In this document: positions 56,320 through 64,000 of the stretch, piece after piece
Layout: the number at the start of each line of letters is the position of its first letter
Position numbering within the stretch: position 1 is the stretch's first letter
Assembly (NCBI GenBank): GCA_015698045.1
Contig: BLAL01000229.1
Location: 966,001 to 1,030,000, forward strand
Reading direction: 5' to 3'
From: Rhizophagus clarus
Taxonomy: Eukaryota > Glomeromycota > Glomeromycetes > Glomerales > Glomeraceae
DNA length: 64,000 nt
Made by a program: the position numbers and the translations under genes
Notes under the pieces: model-generated
Told to the model about the DNA's origin: nothing
What the model saw: only the letters and a program-made list of their open reading frames with translations
Databases searched by the model: none

Positions 56320-56880
56320 TACTGGCCATAAATCTCGACTGCACACCGCGAAAGCAACGTGCGGGGGTTTATGAGGGCTGACCAACGGCTTTAAAGGGTT
56401 GTAAATAGATGACTGGGGCCCATCGTACGAGAATCCTCCCCAAGGCTTATATCTTCGAAAGTGGAACCATTTATGGTACCTGAGTATGAGTCATCAGGTT
56501 CAAATCCACCGTCTTGATTATATAGTAGTTGTCTGCCAAGTGCCCTTGAGCTTTGTGAAGGATCTGATGGTCATAATGGAGGATATAGATGGTGGTAAAG
56601 AGTATTATACATGTTATTCTTGAGGTGTATGTCTATCCCTAAGGTAGTTGGGTTATGGTGTACGACTACTTGTCCAAATGATCACTGTTTATAAATCGTT
56701 TGGGTGTCTGTTGAGGACATAGATAGTAGTGAAGGATATCATATATGATCACTTCTGCCACTTGTTCAAATGGTCACTGTTTACATACCATTTGGGTATT
56801 CACATTATGACCTGAAGTGAATGAACCTGTATTTACTTAGGTTTTGTATTTTGTAGGTTAAACATTTTGAAATTTGAAGA
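56320..56880 (+). repeat. GC-richer SINE-like repeat with two related hairpins
   Basis: This block is richer in GC than its flanks. It has a perfect B-box match, GGTTCAAATCC, at 56497-56507; no convincing A box is found at the right distance. Downstream, two related segments about 92 bp apart (56671 and 56763) each form a hairpin with a 12-nt loop. No coding frame exists. A Pol III-type retroelement is likely but unproven; target duplications were not found. Confidence 0.4.
56674..56794 (+). ncRNA. Paired hairpins with a compensatory base-pair change
   Basis: Hairpin 1 has arms 56675-56682 (CAAATGAT) and 56695-56702 (ATCGTTTG). Hairpin 2 has arms 56767-56774 (CAAATGGT) and 56787-56794 (ACCATTTG). 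Both have 12-nt loops beginning CACTGTTTA. Between copies one A-T pair has become G-C on both sides of the stem, and a T-G wobble has become T-A. This favours selection on RNA structure, although two copies are little evidence. Confidence 0.35.
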
Positions 56881-57114
56881 AATTTAACCTCTTAAGATAG
56901 ATCAGTTTAGAACTTTCAATTTTGTTATAGAAAGGATAGCCTTATATGTTAACAATGGTGAGTAGTGTGAGTGAACTTCGAGTATTTGCAACTTTTTTTT
57001 TCTTTAAATTATTTTAACTAAATACTCTCTTGATGCTTAAAAAATTATTTAAAATGAAAATAATAGATTGACAAATGGTTGAATTTAATTATGTATAAAC
57101 ATGTAAATACATGG

Positions 57115-57561
57115 TGTTGGCGTAGTAATCACGTGACATTGTGGCAAAGTATATAGAGCCGCCTAAGCCAAAGCCATCATAGCCTGTTATTTTTGATATT
57201 TCCGATTTATTTGATATATCAGTTTTATTTGATTTATCTGATTTATTTGATTTAATTGATTTATTTTATTTATTTGATTTATTAGTTTTATTTGATATAT
57301 TAGATTTATTTGTTATATTTTTAAATATATTTTATTTTGTATAAATATCCTGAAATTTCTTTTTAGTTGAAAAAAACATCAGAGAGTGTAATAACAAAGT
57401 TATAATAACAAGTTCCTATAATTAATAAATAAACTCTTTTACCTTATAAACGAACTGTCCCTTTGTGAATAGTGTGTCTTGTTGATTGGACTTGAGACAT
57501 ATCTATTGCATCCCTGTCTCCAAGTCATAGTTACCTGATCGACGAACTGACCAGAGTAACA
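57115..57561 (+). repeat. 5' LTR of a Ty3/gypsy-type fossil
   Basis: It starts TGTTGGCGTAGTAATCACG and ends about GAGTAACA at 57561. Inside are a TATA-like GTATAAATATCC near 57340 and AATAAATAAACTC near 57425. A primer-binding-site candidate, TGGTGATTCC, begins at 57564. No 3' LTR lies in the window, so the limits rest on the TG...CA ends and the candidate primer site. Confidence 0.55.
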
Positions 57562-57662
57562 ATTGGTGATTCCTGCCAGGTATAGCGACGAACTGTCTAT
57601 ACTGGATCTCTCAGACGTACTTGAGAAGAAAAACAATTGCAGACGTACTTGCACCCAATTGA

Positions 57663-58136
57663 ATGCCATATTACGGTACAAAAAAGAGCCAAAGAAAACA
57701 TCACAGAAATAAGCACCTTCAGAGAAGAAGACCTGCCTTTGAAAGAGCTCCTTATTGTAATTTTTGTTATACCCCATCAGGAGAAATACTTTATAACCAA
57801 CATCCTACTGGATTCTTTAACTTTTGGAATTGGATTAAAGATAATCATTCTGCTAGAAACTACAACCTTTGCACTGTTATTACCTTTGCCAAACTAAAAG
57901 AAAATATCGCTGAACTGAATACTGCTGCTGACCTTACTACTGAAATTCTAAAAAGCATACTATTTTCCACCCTTAGCACTCCTATACTAGAATTATTATA
58001 TTATATACCTGCTCTTTGTGAAGAAACCCAAGGATACTCCTCTGCACCTACTGAATATCAAACCACCAAGCTATATAATCTATACCACAACCTACCTCCA
58101 CCAGAAGCACCTCCTGAAACTATGAATCAAGATTAA
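57663..58136 (+). CDS. Leader ORF of the Ty3/gypsy fossil
   Basis: The 157-residue frame lies between the LTR and Gag. It starts with a basic stretch and a CNFC pair, followed by a helical region with TAADLTTEILKSILF and a Pro-rich tail (LPPPEAPPE). It resembles no named domain. It may be the N-terminal part of the Gag region or a separate product. Confidence 0.4.
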   Translation: MPYYGTKKSQRKHHRNKHLQRRRPAFERAPYCNFCYTPSGEILYNQHPTGFFNFWNWIKDNHSARNYNLCTVITFAKLKENIAELNTAADLTTEILKSILFSTLSTPILELLYYIPALCEETQGYSSAPTEYQTTKLYNLYHNLPPPEAPPETMNQD

Positions 58137-58190
58137 CTTACTGCAGTTTTAACTACTACTTTTGGTACTAATGGCCAAAATATTACACAG

Positions 58191-60998
58191 TTGACCACTG
58201 CATTAGGAAATGCTCCACCTCCTCGTGAATTAACCATAGCCAAAGTAGATAACTTTCATGGAAAAGATGATGAGGACCCTTATGAATGGTTGGAACGTTT
58301 TGAAACAGCTGCTAATACTAATCAGTGGACAGGTAACAGAAGAATAGCTATAGCTGCAGGATACTTGAAGGATGCAGCCCATGACTGGTTCAGAGCCAAT
58401 GGTAATGGTCTTACTGTTTGGAATGATAATACAAACCAAAATGCCAGTTTTGTACACCAGTTTGAAGCATATTTCTCTCCTGAAACTAAGAAAAATCAAT
58501 GGTACTATGAATTAATGACTATTAGACAAACAGCTGAAGAAAAAGTTGAAGACTACTCTAGAAGATTCAAGAAAGTCTTAAGAAAAGTGAATGGAACTAC
58601 TGATCCTCTACCTGTTCCTGCTGCATTACAGGTGCGAATGTATTTGTATGGACTAAACCCTCTGCTGACTCCTTTAGTATCTACCAACAATCCTACTACT
58701 TTAAATGATGCAATTACCCGTGCAAAATTGGTAGAAACTGGATATAATTATGTTCCAACAAAGTCAGTTTCTTTAAATGTTCCTGTTGCTGTGAAAGAAA
58801 ATGCTCCTTTACCAATCACTCCTGTTGCTGGATCTTCCACTAGTAAGAATGACCCAGATGTAGATGCATTAACTCAACAACTCCAACAATTGACTCTTAA
58901 TTATGCAACCTTATCATCAGCATTGCTAGCTCAAAATAATAGTAACAATAATAGCAAGCCCAGAAATTTTAGAGCGACTACAGAAAAGGCTAGAGATAAA
59001 ACTAAACTAACCTGTTTCAAATGTGGGAAAGTAGGACATATCTCCAGAGAGTGCAGAAGTAATAGAAATAACAACTCAGGAAATAATAATAATAATAATA
59101 ATAGAAAACTTTTCACCAGACCTGTTAATTTCCTGGATAAAGAATATGTTGAAGAAGAAGAATACTACTCCTATGATGAGGAAGAGGAGGATGAAGCTGA
59201 ATATGAAGTATATGTAAATACTCGTTCAGAATCTGGAAAAGAAAGACAACTAAGAAAAAGAGTGAGAACAGGAGATGAAATGGATGAAGGAGGAGAGGAA
59301 TATATCATTCCAGTTGTCCCTTCAGCAGAAACTACTCCATCCACCATTAAAGCTCAAAAGATCAAAAGAAAATTTAAAATGAGACCCACACCTATTGAAA
59401 ATGTGACTGAATTTGACATTGCCCAATACATTAAAGACCTTCCTTGTGGCTTAACTATTGGACAAGCCTCATCTCAAATTCCAAAATATAGAAGTGCCAT
59501 GCTCAAAAGTGTGAAGAGAACTAGAGAGACCAATTTTATCTCCTCAGCCAATGATGCTCCTACTACTGCTGCCAGATGCCAATTGAGAGTAGATGGAGAA
59601 CCTATTTCAGCCGTCATTGATAGTGGTGCTGCCACTAGTATCATCACCAAAAAGCTCATGAAACGACTTGGATATTCTATAAATGGGCCTTCCAACTTAG
59701 TAATTGTAACTGCCAATGGTACTAAAGTTAGATCCTTAGGAGAAGTAAAAGATTTTCCTATAGAAGTAAAATCTCATCTCATCAACCTCAACATTCAAGT
59801 ATTGGATTCTACAGATGAAGTTTTTATTCTTGGAAATGATTGGCTTAAAAAGGTCAAAGCCAATTTGGATTGGGAAGAAGGTACACTGACTATCTTGTGG
59901 AGAAAGAAACGAATTACTGTTCCTATGCAATGCACTAGAGGAAGACCTGCTGAGTCCTATGATGAAGAGGAAACTGATAGTGAAGAATATGAAGAGGAAG
60001 AGATAGAAGAATCCCCTCTTTACCTGTCAGACTTATCTGATGATTTTTCTGATATATCCGACCTAGAATTTAACCCTTGGACTAATCACACCCCATATGA
60101 AGAATCTGAGGAAGAGATAGAAGAAAGTGAGGATGAAAATCCAGCCATTTATTTAGCCGTCACTGCTACCCAAGAAGAGCCTCATAAACTTAACCTTGGA
60201 CCTTTGGATGTGCACCAGCAACAATTATTCAACAATTTGCTTACATCCTTCAGAGATATTTGTGCCAAAAGTCAGACTGAGATTGGTAGAACAAATCTCA
60301 TAAAACACAAAATTTATATTGGAGATGCACGACCCATTTCCCAAGCACCCTACAGAATTAATCCTAAAAATAAAGAATTTCTAAAGGAAGAAATTGTAAA
60401 AATGGAAGAAAATGGAATCATTAGAAAATCATGTAGCCCCTGGGCTTCACCTGTTGTAATTGTGGATAAGAAAGAAGGAGATAAGCGAATCTGCATTGAT
60501 TATAGAAAACTAAATGCTATTACAAAAGCAGATGCCTACCCACTCCCTAGAATTGATGACCTGTTGGAAAGTTTTGGACAAGCCAAATGGTTCACTACCT
60601 TGGATCTTGCCAGTGGTTATTGGCAAGTAGCCATGGACGAAGCTGATATTGAAAAGACTGCCTTTGTAACTCCCTTTGGATTGTATGAATTCCTAGTCAT
60701 GCCTTTTGGACTAAGCTATGCTCCTGGAACATTCCAAAGATTAATGAATAGAGTGCTGCAAGAATTTTTGAATGACTTTGTAGCCGTGTATTTGGATGAT
60801 GTAATCATCTACACCAAAGGAACCTTTAAGCAACACATGGACCATATAGCTCAAGTTTTTCAAGCGCTCAGAAATTCCAACCTAAAAATAAAATTAAAGA
60901 AATGCTATTTTGCATTACCTAATATACACTTCCTAGGACATGTCACTGGTCAAAATCGATGCTATCGGGTACATATCGGGTACATATCGGGTACCTGA
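58191..60998 (+). CDS. Gag-Pol (capsid, zinc knuckle, protease, reverse transcriptase), truncated fossil
   Basis: Residues about 20-190 form a retrotransposon Gag domain (DPYEWLERFETAA, then VEDYSRRFKKVL). CFKCGKVGHISREC at about 275-288 is a CCHC knuckle. An acidic linker follows. VIDSGAATSII at about 475 is an aspartic protease active site. The reverse transcriptase begins near 690, with FVTPFGLYEFLVMPFGL and the active site AVYLDDVIIYT (about 860). The order protease then reverse transcriptase, with this RT type, places it in Ty3/gypsy. The last residues of the frame come from foreign sequence, because the element is cut there. Confidence 0.8.
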   Translation: MTTALGNAPPPRELTIAKVDNFHGKDDEDPYEWLERFETAANTNQWTGNRRIAIAAGYLKDAAHDWFRANGNGLTVWNDNTNQNASFVHQFEAYFSPETKKNQWYYELMTIRQTAEEKVEDYSRRFKKVLRKVNGTTDPLPVPAALQVRMYLYGLNPLLTPLVSTNNPTTLNDAITRAKLVETGYNYVPTKSVSLNVPVAVKENAPLPITPVAGSSTSKNDPDVDALTQQLQQLTLNYATLSSALLAQNNSNNNSKPRNFRATTEKARDKTKLTCFKCGKVGHISRECRSNRNNNSGNNNNNNNRKLFTRPVNFLDKEYVEEEEYYSYDEEEEDEAEYEVYVNTRSESGKERQLRKRVRTGDEMDEGGEEYIIPVVPSAETTPSTIKAQKIKRKFKMRPTPIENVTEFDIAQYIKDLPCGLTIGQASSQIPKYRSAMLKSVKRTRETNFISSANDAPTTAARCQLRVDGEPISAVIDSGAATSIITKKLMKRLGYSINGPSNLVIVTANGTKVRSLGEVKDFPIEVKSHLINLNIQVLDSTDEVFILGNDWLKKVKANLDWEEGTLTILWRKKRITVPMQCTRGRPAESYDEEETDSEEYEEEEIEESPLYLSDLSDDFSDISDLEFNPWTNHTPYEESEEEIEESEDENPAIYLAVTATQEEPHKLNLGPLDVHQQQLFNNLLTSFRDICAKSQTEIGRTNLIKHKIYIGDARPISQAPYRINPKNKEFLKEEIVKMEENGIIRKSCSPWASPVVIVDKKEGDKRICIDYRKLNAITKADAYPLPRIDDLLESFGQAKWFTTLDLASGYWQVAMDEADIEKTAFVTPFGLYEFLVMPFGLSYAPGTFQRLMNRVLQEFLNDFVAVYLDDVIIYTKGTFKQHMDHIAQVFQALRNSNLKIKLKKCYFALPNIHFLGHVTGQNRCYRVHIGYISGT

Positions 60999-61335
60999 TA
61001 TGTACCCGATATGTGTGAAATATGTGTATGCTATTTAATAATACTACACATATCGGGTACCCGATATGTACCCGTCGGATGCAGAAAATTGGTGACATAT
61101 AACGTACATATCGGGTACATTTCTCATACATATTGGGTAGTTAAATATCGGTTACATATCATAGATTTATTGGGTACCCGATATATTTTAAAAAAATATC
61201 GGACAGATATTATACACTTATCGGATAGTGCTAATAAGTATCCTATATATACCCGATATGTATCCTATTTGTATTTGAAATATAAGCATAATTTCATAAT
61301 TTTCACACATATCGGATAGCCGAAAAGTATAGCAT
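60959..61335. mobile_element. Small word-repeat element (ATATCGGGTAC), about 380 bp
   Basis: ATGCTAT at 60959 and ATAGCAT ending 61335 are candidate inverted ends. Within, the word ATATCGGGTAC and its inverse GTACCCGATAT occur about a dozen times in both directions. No target duplication is obvious. The element begins exactly where the Ty3/gypsy homology stops. Confidence 0.5.
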
Positions 61336-61599
61336 TTATGGGGCATTAATAGTAGTAGATTTATAATTTAAATACAATTGTAATTTAAAAGTAATTTAAT
61401 TCATTTAATTGTAATTACTGAAAGTTTTATTTATATTTTCAATCGATAATAAAAAAAATATTATACAAAAAATATTATAAAAAAATTCACTACTCTTTAC
61501 ACAAATTTACAATTAATGTTCACTTGTTTGCTTGTTTTCATTTCATTATATCTATTTAATTTGAAAGAAAGTAAAATGTTAGTAATAAAAGTGTTAGTA

Positions 61600-62455
61600 T
61601 GAATATTAGTAGAAGTGTTAGCAAAAGAAAAGGAACGTTAATAAAAAAATTTTTACATTAGAAAGTGTTAGTATTAATGTTAGTATGAAAGTTAGTAGAA
61701 GTAGAAAAGGAACGTCAATAAAAAAAAAATATAAAGTATAAGTATTAATGTTAGTGTTAATGTTAGTAGAAGTGTTAGTAAAAGTAAGAAATAAAAAATG
61801 TTTAACAGTAGAACATTGTTAGTAGGAACGTTAGTAGGAGGAAACACATTAGAAAAAAATATTAGTAAGAGTGTTAACAGGATGGAAAAAGAAATTTCAA
61901 CAAAAAATGTACCTTTGTATTTATTTTTTAGAAAAACCAATAAAGTAAAAAACTCGATAGTAGAACATTGTTTAGGACGTTAGTGAGAAGAAATACATTG
62001 GAAAAATATATTAATAAAAGTGTTAAGAATAACATAATAATGGGAAAAGAAATTTCAACAAAAAATATACCTTTATCTTTATTTTTAGACAAAAACAATA
62101 AAGTAAAAATTTGAGAGAGAGAGAAAAAAGTTTTGAAAAAAAAAAAAAATGATAAATAAATAATTAAATCGTGATCGTGCAATCACATGATCAACAAAAT
62201 TATCAATTTTTATTGGTTATTTGGGTAATATTATAAATAACATAATAATGGGAAAAGAAATTTCAACAAAAAATATACCTTTATCTTTATTTTTTAGACA
62301 AAACAATAAAGTAAAAATTTGAGAGAGAGAGAAAAAGTTTTTGAAAAAAAAAAAAAAAAAAAAATACGATAAATAAATAATTAAATCATGATCGTGCAAT
62401 CACATGATCAACAAAATTATCAATTTTTATTGGTTATTTGGGTAATATTATATTC
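61600..62455. repeat. Tandem AT-rich duplications, unit about 200-250 bp
   Basis: The phrase GAAATTTCAACAAAAAATAT occurs in three successive units (about 61890, 62050 and 62260). The last two units share over 200 bp, ending in AATCGTGATCGTGCAATCACA-type sequence (62168-62190 and 62386-62408) and TTATTTGGGTAATATTA. Left of them, GTTAGTATTAATGTTAGTA is repeated irregularly (61580-61790). There are no credible genes. Confidence 0.7.
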
Positions 62456-63440
62456 AGCCACATCAGCCACAAAATCGGTCACCTATCGAATGCACAAGTC
62501 AATATTAGCGAAGAAGCACAAACTTGATTATTCACTATTCGTGCTCAACTTGAGTTGATAAAATTATTAAAAAATCACTGATTTTATTAAATTTATCAGA
62601 ATTTTTATACCTAATTAAAGATGATTAAATTAAGTTTTACTACCGATTTCATTATAACGTTACCAACTTTTTTGTTAATCTTGGATATTTTATTTTGAAT
62701 TTAAATTGTTCGCTTTGAACTCGAGTTGAACTCGAGTTCAACTTGAGTTTAACTTGTTCGCTCAAGATCTTTGTGTAATGTATTGTAGATCCGTAATTGT
62801 TTTATTTGTAGTCTATAATTGGCAAAAGCTTATTATAAACCAAAATAAAAAACACTATTTATTTACGTATCTGTATTATTAGATTTTACCTTTTTTAGAT
62901 TTGATATATAATTAAAAAGAAGACCTTTATCTTGATATTTTGGAATCACGATCATAACAATTGACTTTAGGTCGAGTTTAACTTGTTCATTGTGATTGAT
63001 TGTATTGTAGATCCGTATCTGTATTATAATTAATATAAAGAAGACAGATCATAACAATCATGACATATTTGAGAAATTAGAACAATTTACGTAAATGTTC
63101 TTGAAGGGTAATTAATATAATAATACAAGGTGATAAAAAATTGTTTTTAAAAAGAGGTTTCATCTTTTTTTTTTTTCTTACAATAAATTTGTTGTCGTTA
63201 TTTCTATTATATATTCTTTTTCTTAAAATTTGTTGCCGTTATTTTTATTATTATATATTCTTTGTCTTAAAATGCCCGCAAATTGGACTGATGCAATAAC
63301 TGAATATTTAATAAGATATAGGAGGTAAAAAATTAAATGAAAACTAATAAATAACTTTGATCATATTCTAGTTTTTTTTTCTCTTACATTTCCTGATCTA
63401 AAAATTAAATTAATAATGTAAAGGAGAAGGAACAACTACT
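62456..63440. other. AT-rich intergenic stretch
   Basis: Imperfect short repeats occur, such as AACTCGAGTTGAACTCGAG near 62720 and the phrase TTGTAGATCCGTA at about 62785 and 63007. No gene is recognised. Confidence 0.4.
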
Positions 63441-63900
63441 ACCATGACATACCCGGGAGGGACCGCTCCGAATTCTGAGAGAGCCTAGCTCGAAGAATTC
63501 AGAGACGGTTCCGCGTGAGGTTCACTGGCCAACAGGTAGAAAGAAAGTGGAGAAACTTGGTCAGGAATTTTAATGTTAGTAAAATAATAATAAATCATAA
63601 AAAAAAAATAAAAAAAAATAAAAAAAAATAAAAAATTAATAGTATTAACATTTTTAGAATTTCTGTGAATGGAGGAATGGTGCGCGAAATGGAAGGTGGT
63701 CCCGGGAAGGAGAAAGATATTATAGGCAGTTCCGCACAAGGTTTTGGGACAGACCTGGTAATTATTAAGAATTTTTTTAATTTATATTTAAGTTATTTAA
63801 ATTCTAAATTTATATATATTTCTTAGGGAACCACCACAGTCGTAGGCGGCGTAGAAACACTGCGCATCGGCGGCCTCGGAATCCGTAAATTATATTTTTT
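63441..63900 (+). other. GC-richer patches, possibly exon-like, unassigned
   Basis: Three GC-rich patches (63455-63540, 63665-63760 and 63828-63885) stand in AT-rich sequence. The first two share GGTTCCGCGTGAGGTT and CAGTTCCGCACAAGGTTTT. The patch edges look splice-like (AACAGGTAGAAAG, TTTCTTAGGGAACC). They could be short exons of a gene that continues to the right, or a repeat. No protein family is recognised. Confidence 0.25.
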
Positions 63901-64000
63901 TATTTTTATTTTTTTTTTATTTTGTATTTTTTATATTTTATTTTTATTTTTATATTTTTATATTTTTATTATTTTTATTATTATTATTTTTTATTTTTTA

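Larger units (their letters stand above)
57115..60955 (+). mobile_element. Ty3/gypsy-type LTR retroelement, truncated fossil
   Basis: The 5' LTR, a leader ORF (57663-58136) and a long Gag-Pol frame (58191-60950) are present. The rest of Pol and the 3' LTR are absent: homology stops at about 60950, where a small word-repeat element begins. The remaining coding part looks largely open, so the copy appears fairly young, but it is dead by truncation. Confidence 0.8.

Noticed and set aside
1-64000. tRNA and rRNA genes
   Set aside because: B-box-like words at 36397 and 56497 sit in SINE-like repeats without a cloverleaf; no rRNA sequence was recognised.

Overview
The window looks like an arbuscular-mycorrhizal fungal nuclear genome, most likely Rhizophagus or a close Glomeromycotina relative. 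It is very AT-rich. Its host genes are short-intron kinases with a DLG in place of DFG and a conserved WCQxC N-terminal module, Sel1-repeat proteins, and an eleven-exon gene of an expanded-looking, unnamed family. The assignment is inference from gene families and composition; no rRNA or other marker gene is present.

Layout. 0-6.8 kb: a 0.9 kb inverted-repeat element, then the eleven-exon gene (3.03-5.86 kb, plus strand), which carries one in-frame TGA. 6.8-15.7 kb: a full-length non-LTR retrotransposon (minus strand) with ORF1, endonuclease, reverse transcriptase and RNase H, bounded by an 11-bp target duplication. 15.9-21.8 kb: a degraded Polinton/Maverick-like fossil with integrase, packaging-ATPase remnant, Gag-like zinc-knuckle protein and small ORFs. 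22.0-23.3 kb: the ORF1 remnant of a second LINE. 23.5-28.8 kb: two hAT-like non-autonomous elements with 8-bp target duplications. 29.7-32.1 kb: a striking tandem array of about 21 exon-like units of about 110 bp. 34.8-37.6 kb: a PD-(D/E)XK-type pseudogene split by a CCCTATAA-ended transposon that itself holds a SINE. 38.2-39.7 kb: a two-exon kinase gene (minus). 40.6-42.2 kb: a second CCCTATAA element. 44.2-48.4 kb: a Sel1-repeat/kinase fusion gene (plus) with about 26 repeats. 48.9-49.4 kb: a Tc1/mariner-type MITE. 51.8-53.5 kb: an Smr plus Sel1 protein gene. 53.7-54.7 kb: a kinase pseudogene (minus). 55.7-56.2 kb: a 19-bp minisatellite. 56.3-56.9 kb: a GC-richer repeat holding two covarying hairpins. 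57.1-60.95 kb: a truncated Ty3/gypsy-type fossil cut off at a small word-repeat element. 61.3-64 kb: tandem AT-rich duplications and unassigned sequence.

The host genes point to signalling (three kinase loci) and scaffold functions (two Sel1 genes). Most other sequence is mobile. Several unrelated non-autonomous elements are built alike: inverted ends, a short word repeated many times just inside each end (GGTTCAGTT, GGTCAGGTCA, CCGTATAC, ATATCGGGTAC), and a low-complexity core. Two insertions can be proved from empty-site copies inside this same window.
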